This document shows, in pieces, positions 15,107 through 23,580 of a DNA stretch of 64,000 bases. The notes below the pieces were generated by a model, which was not told the DNA's origin, did not search any database, and worked only from the letters and a program-made list of their open reading frames with translations. The first letter of the stretch is position 1. Every line of letters starts with the position of its first letter. Source of the stretch: UBA964 sp037444685. GTDB taxonomy: Bacteria; Pseudomonadota; Gammaproteobacteria; Steroidobacterales; Steroidobacteraceae. The translations under genes and the position numbers were made by a program. The stretch is taken from assembly GCA_037444685.1 (NCBI GenBank), contig JBBILX010000012.1, positions 21,069 to 85,068 on the forward strand, given 5' to 3'.

Positions 15107-16294
15107 ATGCAAGACAGCCGCGTCGACTTCGCGCGTCCGCGCAGTGCGCCCATGCCGGCCCGCTTCCTGGCACTTGTGGCCGCCCTGCTGCTCGCATCCT
15201 GCAGCGGCAAGGCCGATGAGACCACGGCCACCGATGAGCCGCTCGTTTCCATCATCGTGCCCGGTCGCAGCGAGGTCAGCACGATCGTCACGTTCACGGG
15301 CACGATTCACGCGCGCGATGAGACGGCGATCGGTGTCGAAGGCGAGGGCGCGCGGATCGCTGCGGTGCTGGTCGAGGCCGGCGATCGCGTTCGCCGCGGT
15401 CAGTTGCTCGCGCGCCTCGACACCTCGGTCACGCAGCCTCAGCTGCGCAGCATCGAGGCCGCTTACGAGGAAGCGCGCGCAGCCGCCGAATTGGCCGCAG
15501 CCGAAGCCCGCCGCGCCGAGGGCGTGGCCGCCTCGGGTGCGCTGTCGGCGCAGGAGATCGAGCGCCGCCGTTCGGCGGCCGTCTCCGCCGAGGCCAAGGT
15601 CAAGGTCGCCGCGGCGCAGCTCGCCGAATGGCGCGCGCGGCTCGCTCGCGCGGAGATCCGCGCTCCCGCGGACGGGATCGTGCTGGCCCGCAACGCCGAG
15701 GTCGGCCAGCTCGCGACCGCAGGTGGCGAGCCGCTGTTCCATCTCGGGCGCGGCGGCGCGATCGAGATGCGCGGCCGGGTCGCCGAGCAGGACCTGCCGG
15801 CGCTCGCCCCGGGTCAGACGGCGCGCGTGCGCATCACGGGGGTCGAGCATGCATTCGACGGCACGGTGCGGCTCGTCGGCCCGGTGATCGATCCCGAGAC
15901 GCGGCTCGGCAGCGTGCGCATCGATCTCGAGTCCGATCCGGTGCTGCGGCCCGGAGCGTTCGCGCGCGCCGAGGTCGCGGTGCGCAGCGAGCGGCGGCCG
16001 GTACTGCCGCAGACGGCCGTGCTCGCCGACGAGCGCGGCAGCTACGTCTACGTGGTCGATGACGACGGGCGCATCGAGCGGCGAGCGGTGACCGTCGCCG
16101 GCACGCGCAACGAGGGCATTGTGATCGCCGGTGGCATCGACGGCAGCGAACGCATCGTCAGCACTGCGGGCGCATTCCTGCGCGATGGCGAACGGGTCCG
16201 CACGGTGGCATCGGACGTCTCCGGTTCGGGTCTCCGGGCTACGGCGCCCGCCACACCGAGCCCAGCAGCGCCGGCCGCGGGAGTGCGACCGTGA
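15107..16294 (+). CDS. RND efflux periplasmic adaptor (membrane fusion protein)
   Basis: The 395-residue product is an HlyD/AcrA-type adaptor that joins an RND pump to an outer-membrane channel. An N-terminal lipoprotein signal is visible (FLALVAALLLASC). A lipoyl-like half (GEGARIAAVLVEAGDRVRRG), an Ala-rich coiled-coil hairpin (about residues 110-180), the second lipoyl half (AEIRAPADGIVLARNAEVGQ) and beta-barrel and membrane-proximal parts follow. The start could be ATG 15107 or ATG 15152; neither has a clear ribosome site. Its stop overlaps the pump's GTG by GTGA, so the two are coupled. Confidence 0.9.
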   Translation: MQDSRVDFARPRSAPMPARFLALVAALLLASCSGKADETTATDEPLVSIIVPGRSEVSTIVTFTGTIHARDETAIGVEGEGARIAAVLVEAGDRVRRGQLLARLDTSVTQPQLRSIEAAYEEARAAAELAAAEARRAEGVAASGALSAQEIERRRSAAVSAEAKVKVAAAQLAEWRARLARAEIRAPADGIVLARNAEVGQLATAGGEPLFHLGRGGAIEMRGRVAEQDLPALAPGQTARVRITGVEHAFDGTVRLVGPVIDPETRLGSVRIDLESDPVLRPGAFARAEVAVRSERRPVLPQTAVLADERGSYVYVVDDDGRIERRAVTVAGTRNEGIVIAGGIDGSERIVSTAGAFLRDGERVRTVASDVSGSGLRATAPATPSPAAPAAGVRP

Positions 16295-19200
16295 GGAACA
16301 TCTCGGCCTGGGCGATCCGCAACCCATTGCTGCCGATCGTGCTGTTCGCGGTGCTGACCTTCATGGGCATCGTGGGCTTCATCCGCCTGCCCATCAACCT
16401 CGATCCGGACGTGACCTTCCCCGGCGTCAACGTCACCGTGTCGCAGCCTGGCGCGGCTCCGACCGAGATCGAGACGCAGGTGACGCAGAAGATCGAGGCG
16501 GCCGTGGCCGGAGTCGGCAACGTGCGTCGCATCACCTCGCGCGCGATCGAGGGAACTTCCATCACTTTCGTCGAGTTCCAGATCGGCACACCGATCGATC
16601 GCGCGGTCAGCGACATCCGCGATGCGATCTCCAAAGTGCGCGCCGAGCTTCCCGAGGGAATACAGGAGCCGCTCGTGCAGCGGCTGAATTTCTCGGGCGG
16701 AGCGATCGCCTACTACGCGGTTTCGAGCACGGCGATGACGCCGGAGCAGTTGAGCTGGTTCGTCGACAACACGGTCAGCAAGCGACTGCTCGCGCTGCCG
16801 GGCGTCGCCCAGGTGACGCGCGGCGGCGGTGTCGACCGGGAGATCCGCGTCGAGCTCGATCCGGCGCGCATGCAGGCGCTCGGCATCACGGCCTTCGAGG
16901 TCAACCAGCAGATCCGCCAGATCAACCTCGACTCGCCGGGCGGTCGCGCGCAGATCGCCGGCGGCGAGCAGGCGATCCGCGTGCTCGGCGGCGCGCGCAG
17001 CACCAGCGAGCTCGGCGAGATGCGGATCCGCGTCTCGGGTGGCCGCGTGGTGCGGCTGGCCGACATCGCCGAGGTGCACGACGGCGTCGCCGAGGTGCGC
17101 TCGCTGAGCCGCTTCAACGGCCGGCCGGCCACGACCTTCGGGATCTTCAAGGCGGTTGGCGCCTCCGACGTCGACGTGCACGAACGCGTCGGGGCCGAGC
17201 TCGAGAAGATCCGCGCCGAGCACGGCGAGACCGTGATCCGACAGGTGTTCACGACCGTCGAGAATACGCGCCGGGCCTATCGGGCGGCGATGTCGGCGCT
17301 GATCGAGGGCGCCGTCCTGGCCGTGCTCGTGGTCTGGGTGTTCCTGCGCGACTGGCGCTCGACAGCCATCGCCGCGCTCGCGATCCCGCTGTCGGCGATC
17401 CCGACTTTCCTGTTCATGCAATGGATGGGATTCACGCTCAACAACATCAGCCTGCTGGCGCTGTCGCTGGTCGCGGGTGTGCTCGTCGACGATGCGATCG
17501 TCGAGATCGAGAACATCGTGCGGCACATGCGCATGGGCAAGACGGCCTATCAGGCGGCACTCGACGCCGCCGACGAGATCGGCCTGGCGGTGGTCGCCAC
17601 TTCGGCGACGATCATCGCCGTCTTCCTGCCGGTGAGCTTCATGGGCGGCATCGTTGGTCAGTACTTCAAGCAGTTCGGGCTGACGGTCGCCGCCTCGGTG
17701 TTCTTCTCGCTGCTGGTCGCGCGCGTGATCACGCCGGTGATCGCCGCCTACACGCTGCGGCCGCACGCCGCCATGCGCTCCGCCGATGGCCCGCTCATGG
17801 AGCGCTACCTCGCCGCACTGCGCTGGTCGATCGCGAACCGCGGCAAGACCGTGCTCGCCGGCCTCGCGGTGTTCGCGGTTTCGGTGGCGATGATGGTGCT
17901 GATTCCGAAGTCGGTCGTGCCGGCGCCGGACTTCGCCAGTTCGGTCGTCAACGTCGAGCTGCCGCCCGGCGTGCGGCTCGAGGAGACGGCGCGGGTGTCG
18001 GCCATGGTCTCCGAGATCCTGCGGCGCCAGAGCGAGGTCACGGACGTGATCGAGTCGATCGGGGCGGCCGAGGACGGTCAGGTGCGCAACGCGACGCTGT
18101 ACGTGACCTTGGTCCAGCGGGAGGAGCGCGACGTCTCGCAGCCGGAGTGGGAGCGCCGCGTGCTGCCGCTGCTGCGCGGGATCCCGGACGCGCGGGTCTC
18201 GTTCCAGAGCTTCTCGCCGGGCGGCGGCGGGCGGCCGGTCACGCTGTACGTGACGGGCGACGACCCGGTCGCGGTCGAGGCGGCCGCAGCGCGCATCGTC
18301 GAGCAGATGAAAGGCATTGAGCTGCTGCGCGATCCGCGCATCAACGGCGATTACAAGCGTCCCGAGATCGTGGTCCGCCCGCGGCTCGACCTCGCGGCCG
18401 AACTCGGCGTGTCGGTGCTCGCGATCGGGCAGACGGTGCGGCTCGCGACCATCGGCGACCTGCCGCAGAATGCGCCGAAATATTCGCTCTCCGACCGGCA
18501 GATCCCGATCCGCGTCCGCCTCGTCGAGAGCACGCGCCGCGACATCGCGACGATCGAGAACCTGCCGGTACCGACCGCAGGCGGCGGCTCGGTACCGCTC
18601 AAAGCGGTTGCCGACATCAGCTTCGGACTCGGTCCAACCACGGTTCGACGCTACAACCAGAGCCGGCGCGTGATGATCGATGCCGAGCTCGCCGACGGTG
18701 TGCAGATCGGACCGGCGCTCGCGAGGGTCGATGCGTTGCCGGCCGTCAAGAACCTGCCTGAAGGCGTGCGGCTCGTGCGCACCGGTCAGGCAGAACTGAT
18801 GCAGGACCTGTTCTCGGCCTTCCTGCTCGCGATGGGAGCCGGCATCCTGATGGTGTTCGCGGTCCTCGTACTGCTCTTCGCCCGCGTCTTCCAGCCGATC
18901 ACGATACTCTCGGCGCTGCCGCTGTCGATCGTCGGCGCGATGCTGGCGCTGATTCTCTTTGGCGAGCCGTTCTCGATGCCGGTCGTGATCGGCTTCCTGA
19001 TGCTGATGGGCATCGTCGGCAAGAACTCCATCCTGCTGGTCGAATTCGCGATCGAGGAGATCCGTGCCGGTCGTGACCGCGTCGGCGCGCTGCTCGAGGC
19101 CGGCCACAAGCGCGCGCGGCCGATCGTCATGACCACGGTTGCGATGGTGGCAGGCATGCTGCCGATCGCGATCGGCCTCGGCGGCGATTCGAGCTTCAAC

Positions 19201-19371
19201 CGGCCCATGGCGATCTCGGTGATCGGCGGGCTGATCGCTTCGACGGCGCTGACGCTCGTGATCGTGCCGGCGGTGTTCACCTACGTCGACGACCTCGAGC
19301 GCTGGATTGCGCCGAAGTTCCGCCGGCTGCTCACGCACGACGCCACCGGGCCGGCGCCGCGCACCGCCTGA
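16291..19371 (+). CDS. RND multidrug efflux pump (HAE-1/AcrB family)
   Basis: A 1026-residue inner-membrane proton-driven exporter, typical length for the family. TM1 begins at about residue 11 (NPLLPIVLFAVLTFMGIVGF). The TM4 motif GVLVDDAIVEIENIVRHM contains the paired aspartates of the proton relay. A second half repeats the fold, with MGIVGKNSILLVEFAIEE in the position equivalent to TM10. Two large periplasmic loops lie after TM1 and TM7. No outer-membrane channel gene is nearby, so it probably uses a TolC-like protein encoded elsewhere. No adjacent TetR regulator is visible. Confidence 0.94.
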   Translation: MRNISAWAIRNPLLPIVLFAVLTFMGIVGFIRLPINLDPDVTFPGVNVTVSQPGAAPTEIETQVTQKIEAAVAGVGNVRRITSRAIEGTSITFVEFQIGTPIDRAVSDIRDAISKVRAELPEGIQEPLVQRLNFSGGAIAYYAVSSTAMTPEQLSWFVDNTVSKRLLALPGVAQVTRGGGVDREIRVELDPARMQALGITAFEVNQQIRQINLDSPGGRAQIAGGEQAIRVLGGARSTSELGEMRIRVSGGRVVRLADIAEVHDGVAEVRSLSRFNGRPATTFGIFKAVGASDVDVHERVGAELEKIRAEHGETVIRQVFTTVENTRRAYRAAMSALIEGAVLAVLVVWVFLRDWRSTAIAALAIPLSAIPTFLFMQWMGFTLNNISLLALSLVAGVLVDDAIVEIENIVRHMRMGKTAYQAALDAADEIGLAVVATSATIIAVFLPVSFMGGIVGQYFKQFGLTVAASVFFSLLVARVITPVIAAYTLRPHAAMRSADGPLMERYLAALRWSIANRGKTVLAGLAVFAVSVAMMVLIPKSVVPAPDFASSVVNVELPPGVRLEETARVSAMVSEILRRQSEVTDVIESIGAAEDGQVRNATLYVTLVQREERDVSQPEWERRVLPLLRGIPDARVSFQSFSPGGGGRPVTLYVTGDDPVAVEAAAARIVEQMKGIELLRDPRINGDYKRPEIVVRPRLDLAAELGVSVLAIGQTVRLATIGDLPQNAPKYSLSDRQIPIRVRLVESTRRDIATIENLPVPTAGGGSVPLKAVADISFGLGPTTVRRYNQSRRVMIDAELADGVQIGPALARVDALPAVKNLPEGVRLVRTGQAELMQDLFSAFLLAMGAGILMVFAVLVLLFARVFQPITILSALPLSIVGAMLALILFGEPFSMPVVIGFLMLMGIVGKNSILLVEFAIEEIRAGRDRVGALLEAGHKRARPIVMTTVAMVAGMLPIAIGLGGDSSFNRPMAISVIGGLIASTALTLVIVPAVFTYVDDLERWIAPKFRRLLTHDATGPAPRTA

Positions 19372-19381
19372 GCATGGCAGC

Positions 19382-20278
19382 ATGACCGCCGTGACGCTGC
19401 GGGGCATCGCGGCGATGCTGGCCGCAGTGGGGTGCTTCGCCCTCATGGACGCCGCGCTCAAGACACTCGCGGGACGCTATGGACCCATGCAGGTCGCGTT
19501 CCTGCGCGCGCTGGCCTCGCTGCCGTTCCTGCTGGCGGCCGCTGCGTGGAGCGGCGCCTGGGCCGAGCTACGGATGGTCCGCTGGCCGCTGCAGCTGCTG
19601 CGCGGGTTGCTCGGTGTCGCCATGCTCGGCGGCTTCGTCTACGCCGTCGCCGAGCTGTCGCTCGCGAACACGTACGCCGTCTTCCTTTGCGCCCCACTGG
19701 TCGTGGCCGCCCTGTCGTGGCCGCTGCTCGGGGAACGGGTGCCGCTGCGGCGGCTGCTCGCGATCCTGGTCGGCCTGGGTGGCGTCCTGATCGCACTGCG
19801 TCCGACCGGCGACGGCCTCGCGAGTCTGGCCGGGCTCGCCGCGGCGGCCTCGGCGGTCTGCTACGCGCTCAGCGTCGTGACGATACGCGTGCTCGGCCGC
19901 ACCGACTCGAGCCGCAGCATGGTGTTCTGGTTCCTCGCGGTCCTTGCCGTGGTGTCGGGTCTGCTCTCGATCCCCGAGTGGCGACCGGTCGATGCGAGCG
20001 AGCTCTGGATGCTCGGGTTCATCGGCCTCACCGGAGCGCTCGGCCAGTACTTCATCACCGACGCTTTCCGTCTCGCCCCCGCTTCGACGGTCGCGCCGTT
20101 CGAGTACACGGCACTGCTCTGGGCGCTCGCGCTAGACTGGGCCATCTGGGACGTGCCGCCGGATTCGGCCGTGCTGCTCGGCGGCACGATCGTCGTCGCG
20201 GGCGGCCTCTACATCATCCGCGACGAGCGGCGTAGCGCGGCGCGCGCTGGCTCTCAAGAGGCGTCGGCCGCTCCCTGA
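19382..20278 (+). CDS. DMT-superfamily (EamA) transporter
   Basis: The 298-residue product has ten hydrophobic segments in two EamA repeats, the layout of drug/metabolite exporters. The start ATG 19382 (MTAVTLRGIAAMLAAV) lies 10 bases after the RND pump, suggesting one transcript. Family features include ALMDAALKTLAGRYGPMQVA near the start and PLLGERVPLRRLLAILVGL ending the first repeat. Substrate is unknown. Its 3' end overlaps the convergent 8-TM gene by 25 bases. Confidence 0.88.
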   Translation: MTAVTLRGIAAMLAAVGCFALMDAALKTLAGRYGPMQVAFLRALASLPFLLAAAAWSGAWAELRMVRWPLQLLRGLLGVAMLGGFVYAVAELSLANTYAVFLCAPLVVAALSWPLLGERVPLRRLLAILVGLGGVLIALRPTGDGLASLAGLAAAASAVCYALSVVTIRVLGRTDSSRSMVFWFLAVLAVVSGLLSIPEWRPVDASELWMLGFIGLTGALGQYFITDAFRLAPASTVAPFEYTALLWALALDWAIWDVPPDSAVLLGGTIVVAGGLYIIRDERRSAARAGSQEASAAP

Positions 20279-21255
20279 GCCGGTTGTGACGTGGTCGCGA
20301 GTCCAAGTCGCTCGCGGGACAGCTCGGCCTTCTGGTGCGCCGGCGTGCGCGCAGCGAGCCAGCCGGCAACCGCGATGCCGAGCGTGATCATCGTCAGTTC
20401 GACGGTGAAGCGCTCGGGGTGCTCCCAGAACTCCGTGAACAGCTTCCAGCGACCCATCAGTTCGACGGCATTCCACGCGACGATGGCGGTCGGGATGCCA
20501 TAGCGGATCGCGGTCGTGACTTTCCAGAACTTCATGAGCCTCTGGAACAGGTAGACCGCCCAGATCACGTTCAGGAAGAAGATGCCGTAGGTGACGGGAT
20601 GGCGCTCACCGAGGATCGATTCCTCGTAGATGAACAGCAGCAGCAGGTAGAAGAACCAGATCACGTAGATGGTCTCCAGCGCCGTGATCGCCGCGAAGTT
20701 GCGCTCGTATGCGGGATTCGGCTTGCCGGTGCGCAACTTCAGGTGCCGCTGGAACCAGAGGAAGAAGTTGCACTTCGTTTCCTTGTTCATCAGGAAATAG
20801 AGCAGCAAGGACATCATCACGCCGAGCGAGGACATCATGACGAGATACTCGGCCTTGGTCGCGATGACGGTTGGATCCGTCCTGTCCATCAGATCGGGGA
20901 CGCCTAGGTACTGCGCCGACCAGACGAACGAGAACTCGATCCAGCCGGTCCACAGCAGGGTGCCGGCCCAGAACCCGTACCACGTGGCTGCCACCTCGTT
21001 GCGGTGGCGCATGCCGAGGAACAGCAGCACGGCGCCGACCGCGCCCATCGCGAACGCCGATTCGTAGACGTAGCCGGGACCCGGCCAGACGTCCTCCATG
21101 ACGATCATCACGGTGTGCCCGAGCGCCTGCACGACGAACACGATCACGAAGGCGAGCAGCCCGACCCAGGGTGGCCGGTACAGCAGCGCCATCAGGCCGC
21201 TGCGCGCGGCCGTCGGCGTCGCTGCGGGGGAGAGGGGGCCCGGATTCGGACTCAT
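20254..21255 (-). CDS. 8-TM membrane protein with TKCNF motif, paralogue A
   Basis: I do not recognise this family. The 333-residue product starts at ATG 21255, with AGGAGA eight bases upstream. It has about eight hydrophobic segments. It is clearly paralogous to the protein at 26441-27313: shared motifs are Q(A/P)LGHTV in TM1, ATWxGxxxGxxLWxGWxExSF in TM3, TKCNFxxWFxRxL in the central loop, RxFAxIxAxE then WFxYL in TM5, and AxRYGI...W...E in TM7. The intramembrane His and Glu, the single conserved Cys and conserved Trp residues are more like a cofactor- or ligand-binding membrane protein than a simple channel. It is divergent from the response regulator gene with 186 bases between. Confidence 0.8.
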   Translation of the reverse strand: MSPNPGPLSPAATPTAARSGLMALLYRPPWVGLLAFVIVFVVQALGHTVMIVMEDVWPGPGYVYESAFAMGAVGAVLLFLGMRHRNEVAATWYGFWAGTLLWTGWIEFSFVWSAQYLGVPDLMDRTDPTVIATKAEYLVMMSSLGVMMSLLLYFLMNKETKCNFFLWFQRHLKLRTGKPNPAYERNFAAITALETIYVIWFFYLLLLFIYEESILGERHPVTYGIFFLNVIWAVYLFQRLMKFWKVTTAIRYGIPTAIVAWNAVELMGRWKLFTEFWEHPERFTVELTMITLGIAVAGWLAARTPAHQKAELSRERLGLATTSQPAQGAADAS

Positions 21256-21396
21256 CGTTGGTCTCCTGTGCAGATTCCGTCTTCGTGAAGGTCGGCACGC
21301 CCGCTGGCCCTTGCGCGCCGCGAGTTTCTCGTTCACTACTGCGCGCATGGACTCCGGAGCCGACCGTCAGTCTAGGCCTGCAGGAGCGCAGCGTGT

Positions 21397-21414
21397 GTCA
21401 ACGACAGGTCAACG
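21397..21414 (+). promoter_or_regulatory. Tandem direct repeat, candidate response-regulator binding site
   Basis: GTCAACG occurs at 21397-21403 and again at 21408-21414, a period of exactly 11 bases, 28 bases upstream of the response regulator's ATG. OmpR/PhoB-family regulators bind such tandem half-sites; the CpxR box GTAAA-N5-GTAAA has the same spacing. The gap is shared with divergent 8-TM gene A. Binding is inferred. Confidence 0.5.
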
Positions 21415-21441
21415 CTGCGTGATGGGAGGCTCCTACCCGTC

Positions 21442-22161
21442 ATGAACGAAAGCGCCGCGCGCATCCTGCTGGTCGACGATGACGTGGCGCTCGCGCGTCT
21501 GCTGGGGGAGTTCCTGACGCTCCAGGGTTTCGGGGTCGAGGTGCTGCACAGCGGCGAGGAGGCCCTCGCGCGCCTTGCCCGCGATCCGCCGGACCTGCTC
21601 GTGCTCGACGTCATGCTGCCGGGGATCAGCGGCTTCGAGACCCTGCGTCGCCTGCGCGGGACCCACGATTTGCCCGTCATCATGCTGACGGCGCGTGGCG
21701 AGGAGCCCGAGCGCATCCTCGGGCTGATGGGCGGTGCCGACGACTACCTCCCCAAACCCTGCAGTCCGCTCGAGCTCGCCGTGCGCATCCGTACCGTCCT
21801 CAAGCGTGTCAGGCCGGCTCGCGCTGAGGGGCACGACACCAAGGCAACGCTCGAAGTGGGACCGCTGCGCCTCGATCTGCGCAGGCGCGAGGCGTGGGCA
21901 TCGGAGCAGCGCCTTGCGTTGACCCCGGCGGAGATGCGCGTGCTCGAGCAGCTGATGCGCCGGCCCGGCGAGGTGCTGTCGCGCGCGGAACTCACCCTGC
22001 TCGCACTGCAGCGGCCGATCGAGGCCTACGATCGCAGCATCGACACGCTGGTCAGCAAGCTGCGGCGCAAGCTCGAGGCTGCCGGACTGCCCCACGGATG
22101 TATCGGCGGACTGCGCGGCCACGGCTACGTGCTCGATGCGCAGCGTCTCGGTCCGCCCTGA
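21442..22161 (+). CDS. OmpR/CpxR-family response regulator
   Basis: The 239-residue product has a receiver domain with the acidic pocket (LLVDDD, residues 10-14), phosphoacceptor Asp-56 (LLVLDVMLPG) and the conserved lysine in YLPKPCSP. The C-terminal winged helix (about residues 135-230) has LTPAEMRVLEQLMRRPGEV and the recognition-helix region RSIDTLVSKLRRKLE. Its stop overlaps the kinase start (TGATG), so the two are translationally coupled. It resembles CpxR, but no CpxP-like gene is present. Confidence 0.93.
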   Translation: MNESAARILLVDDDVALARLLGEFLTLQGFGVEVLHSGEEALARLARDPPDLLVLDVMLPGISGFETLRRLRGTHDLPVIMLTARGEEPERILGLMGGADDYLPKPCSPLELAVRIRTVLKRVRPARAEGHDTKATLEVGPLRLDLRRREAWASEQRLALTPAEMRVLEQLMRRPGEVLSRAELTLLALQRPIEAYDRSIDTLVSKLRRKLEAAGLPHGCIGGLRGHGYVLDAQRLGPP

Positions 22162-23564
22162 TGCGCGTACCCTCGACACGGCTCTACTGGCGCATGGCGC
22201 TGTACATCGGCGCCGCGCTCGCGGCTTTCACGGCGCTGGCGGTCACCAGCGTCGTGCTGGTCGCTTCGCAGGAGCTGCAGAGCTACACCGCGACGCGCCA
22301 CAGCACGCTCGGTCGCGAAGCGGCCGACGTGCTCCGCTCGCGCGGTCGCGAGGGTCTGGCGCGCTGGCTCGCGCGCGAGGCGCGTGTGCCGGAGGGTGTG
22401 ACCGTCTACATCCTCGATGAGGAAAGCGTCGACATCCTCGGCCGCCAGCTGCCCGACCTGTACGCCGGGTTCATCCGTCGCTCGGTGGTCGGTCCTGCGC
22501 AGCCCTACGACAGCAACTACCGACCCGTGCGTCTCGCGCCGCAACTGATCGGACCGGACGGTGCCACCTATGCGTTCCTCGTGCTGCCGAACCGCATCTC
22601 GCTGCTCGGCAACGCGGCCACGACCCTCGGTCTGCTGGTGGCCGCCTGTCTCGTCGTCGCCACCGTCGCGTGGCTGATTGCGCGCGCCTTCGCCCGGCCT
22701 CTCGGCGAACTGCAGCGCGTCGTGCGCGAGATCGCCTCGGGCCAGATCGATGCGCGCGTGCCGCAGGCGATCGTAGCGCGGCGCGACGAGCTCGGCGCGC
22801 TGGCGAGCGACTTCAACTCGATGGCGGACCGCCTGGGGCGCCTGATCGAAGGCCGCTCGCAGCTCATGGCGGAGCTGTCACATGAACTGCGCTCGCCGCT
22901 CGCGCGCATGCGGGCCGCGCTCGAGCTGGAGGCGCACCGGGCGCCGGAGAGGCTGCCCGAGCGTGCGCGGCTCGACGCGGAGATCCGTCGCCTCGATGCA
23001 GTCATTGGCGACCTGCTGCGCTATTCGCGGCTCGATGCCGCGGCGCCGATCGCGCGCCGCCTGCTGCGGCTCGACGAACTGCTCGGCGAGCTGGTACGCG
23101 ACGAGGAAGTCGAAGCCGGTACGCGCGGCGTCACGCTCCGGCTGGCGAGCGAGGCGGATCTCGTCGTGGCCGGCGATCCCGCCCTTCTGCGCAGTGGCTT
23201 CGAAAACGTGCTGCGCAACGCGATCCGCTTCGCACCGCGTGGCTCGACAGTCGAGGTCGAGGCGCGTGCGAGTGCCGCCGAGATCGTGGTGACGATCGCC
23301 GATCGCGGACCCGGCGTCCCGGCGGAGTGGCTCGAGCGCATGTTCGAGCCCTATGCGCGCGTTCCGCAGCCCGCGCCGGAGGCGCCCGGTGGTGCGGTGC
23401 GCAGTGACCCAGCTCAGCACGGCGCCGCCGGCGAGGGGACCGGACTCGGGCTCGCCATCGCGCGGCGCGTGTTCGCTTCGCATGGCGGCTCGGCCGCCGC
23501 CGCCTTGCGCGACGGCGGAGGTTTGCTGGTCACGCTGCGCCTGCCGCGGGCGCGGATCTCTTGA
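22161..23564 (+). CDS. Sensor histidine kinase (CpxA-like architecture)
   Basis: The 467-residue inner-membrane kinase has TM1 at about residues 11-35, a periplasmic domain of about 120 residues, TM2 (LGLLVAACLVVATVAWLI), a HAMP segment (RPLGELQRVVREIASGQI), the H-box MAELSHELRSPLARM with the phosphorylated His, the N-box ENVLRNAIRF, G1 DRGPGVP and G2 GEGTGLGLAIARRV. All catalytic boxes are intact. Between G1 and G2 lies a Pro/Ala-rich insert. It forms one transcript with the regulator upstream and probably the secreted protein 16 bases downstream. Confidence 0.93.
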   Translation: MRVPSTRLYWRMALYIGAALAAFTALAVTSVVLVASQELQSYTATRHSTLGREAADVLRSRGREGLARWLAREARVPEGVTVYILDEESVDILGRQLPDLYAGFIRRSVVGPAQPYDSNYRPVRLAPQLIGPDGATYAFLVLPNRISLLGNAATTLGLLVAACLVVATVAWLIARAFARPLGELQRVVREIASGQIDARVPQAIVARRDELGALASDFNSMADRLGRLIEGRSQLMAELSHELRSPLARMRAALELEAHRAPERLPERARLDAEIRRLDAVIGDLLRYSRLDAAAPIARRLLRLDELLGELVRDEEVEAGTRGVTLRLASEADLVVAGDPALLRSGFENVLRNAIRFAPRGSTVEVEARASAAEIVVTIADRGPGVPAEWLERMFEPYARVPQPAPEAPGGAVRSDPAQHGAAGEGTGLGLAIARRVFASHGGSAAAALRDGGGLLVTLRLPRARIS

Positions 23565-23580
23565 CGAGGAGGGAGAGACG

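Noticed and set aside
16048..19461. Very long minus-strand open frame opposite the RND pump
   Set aside because: It is Arg/Asp/His-rich with no domain, no ribosome site, and mirrors a clearly coding RND gene; such antisense frames arise from GC-biased third positions.
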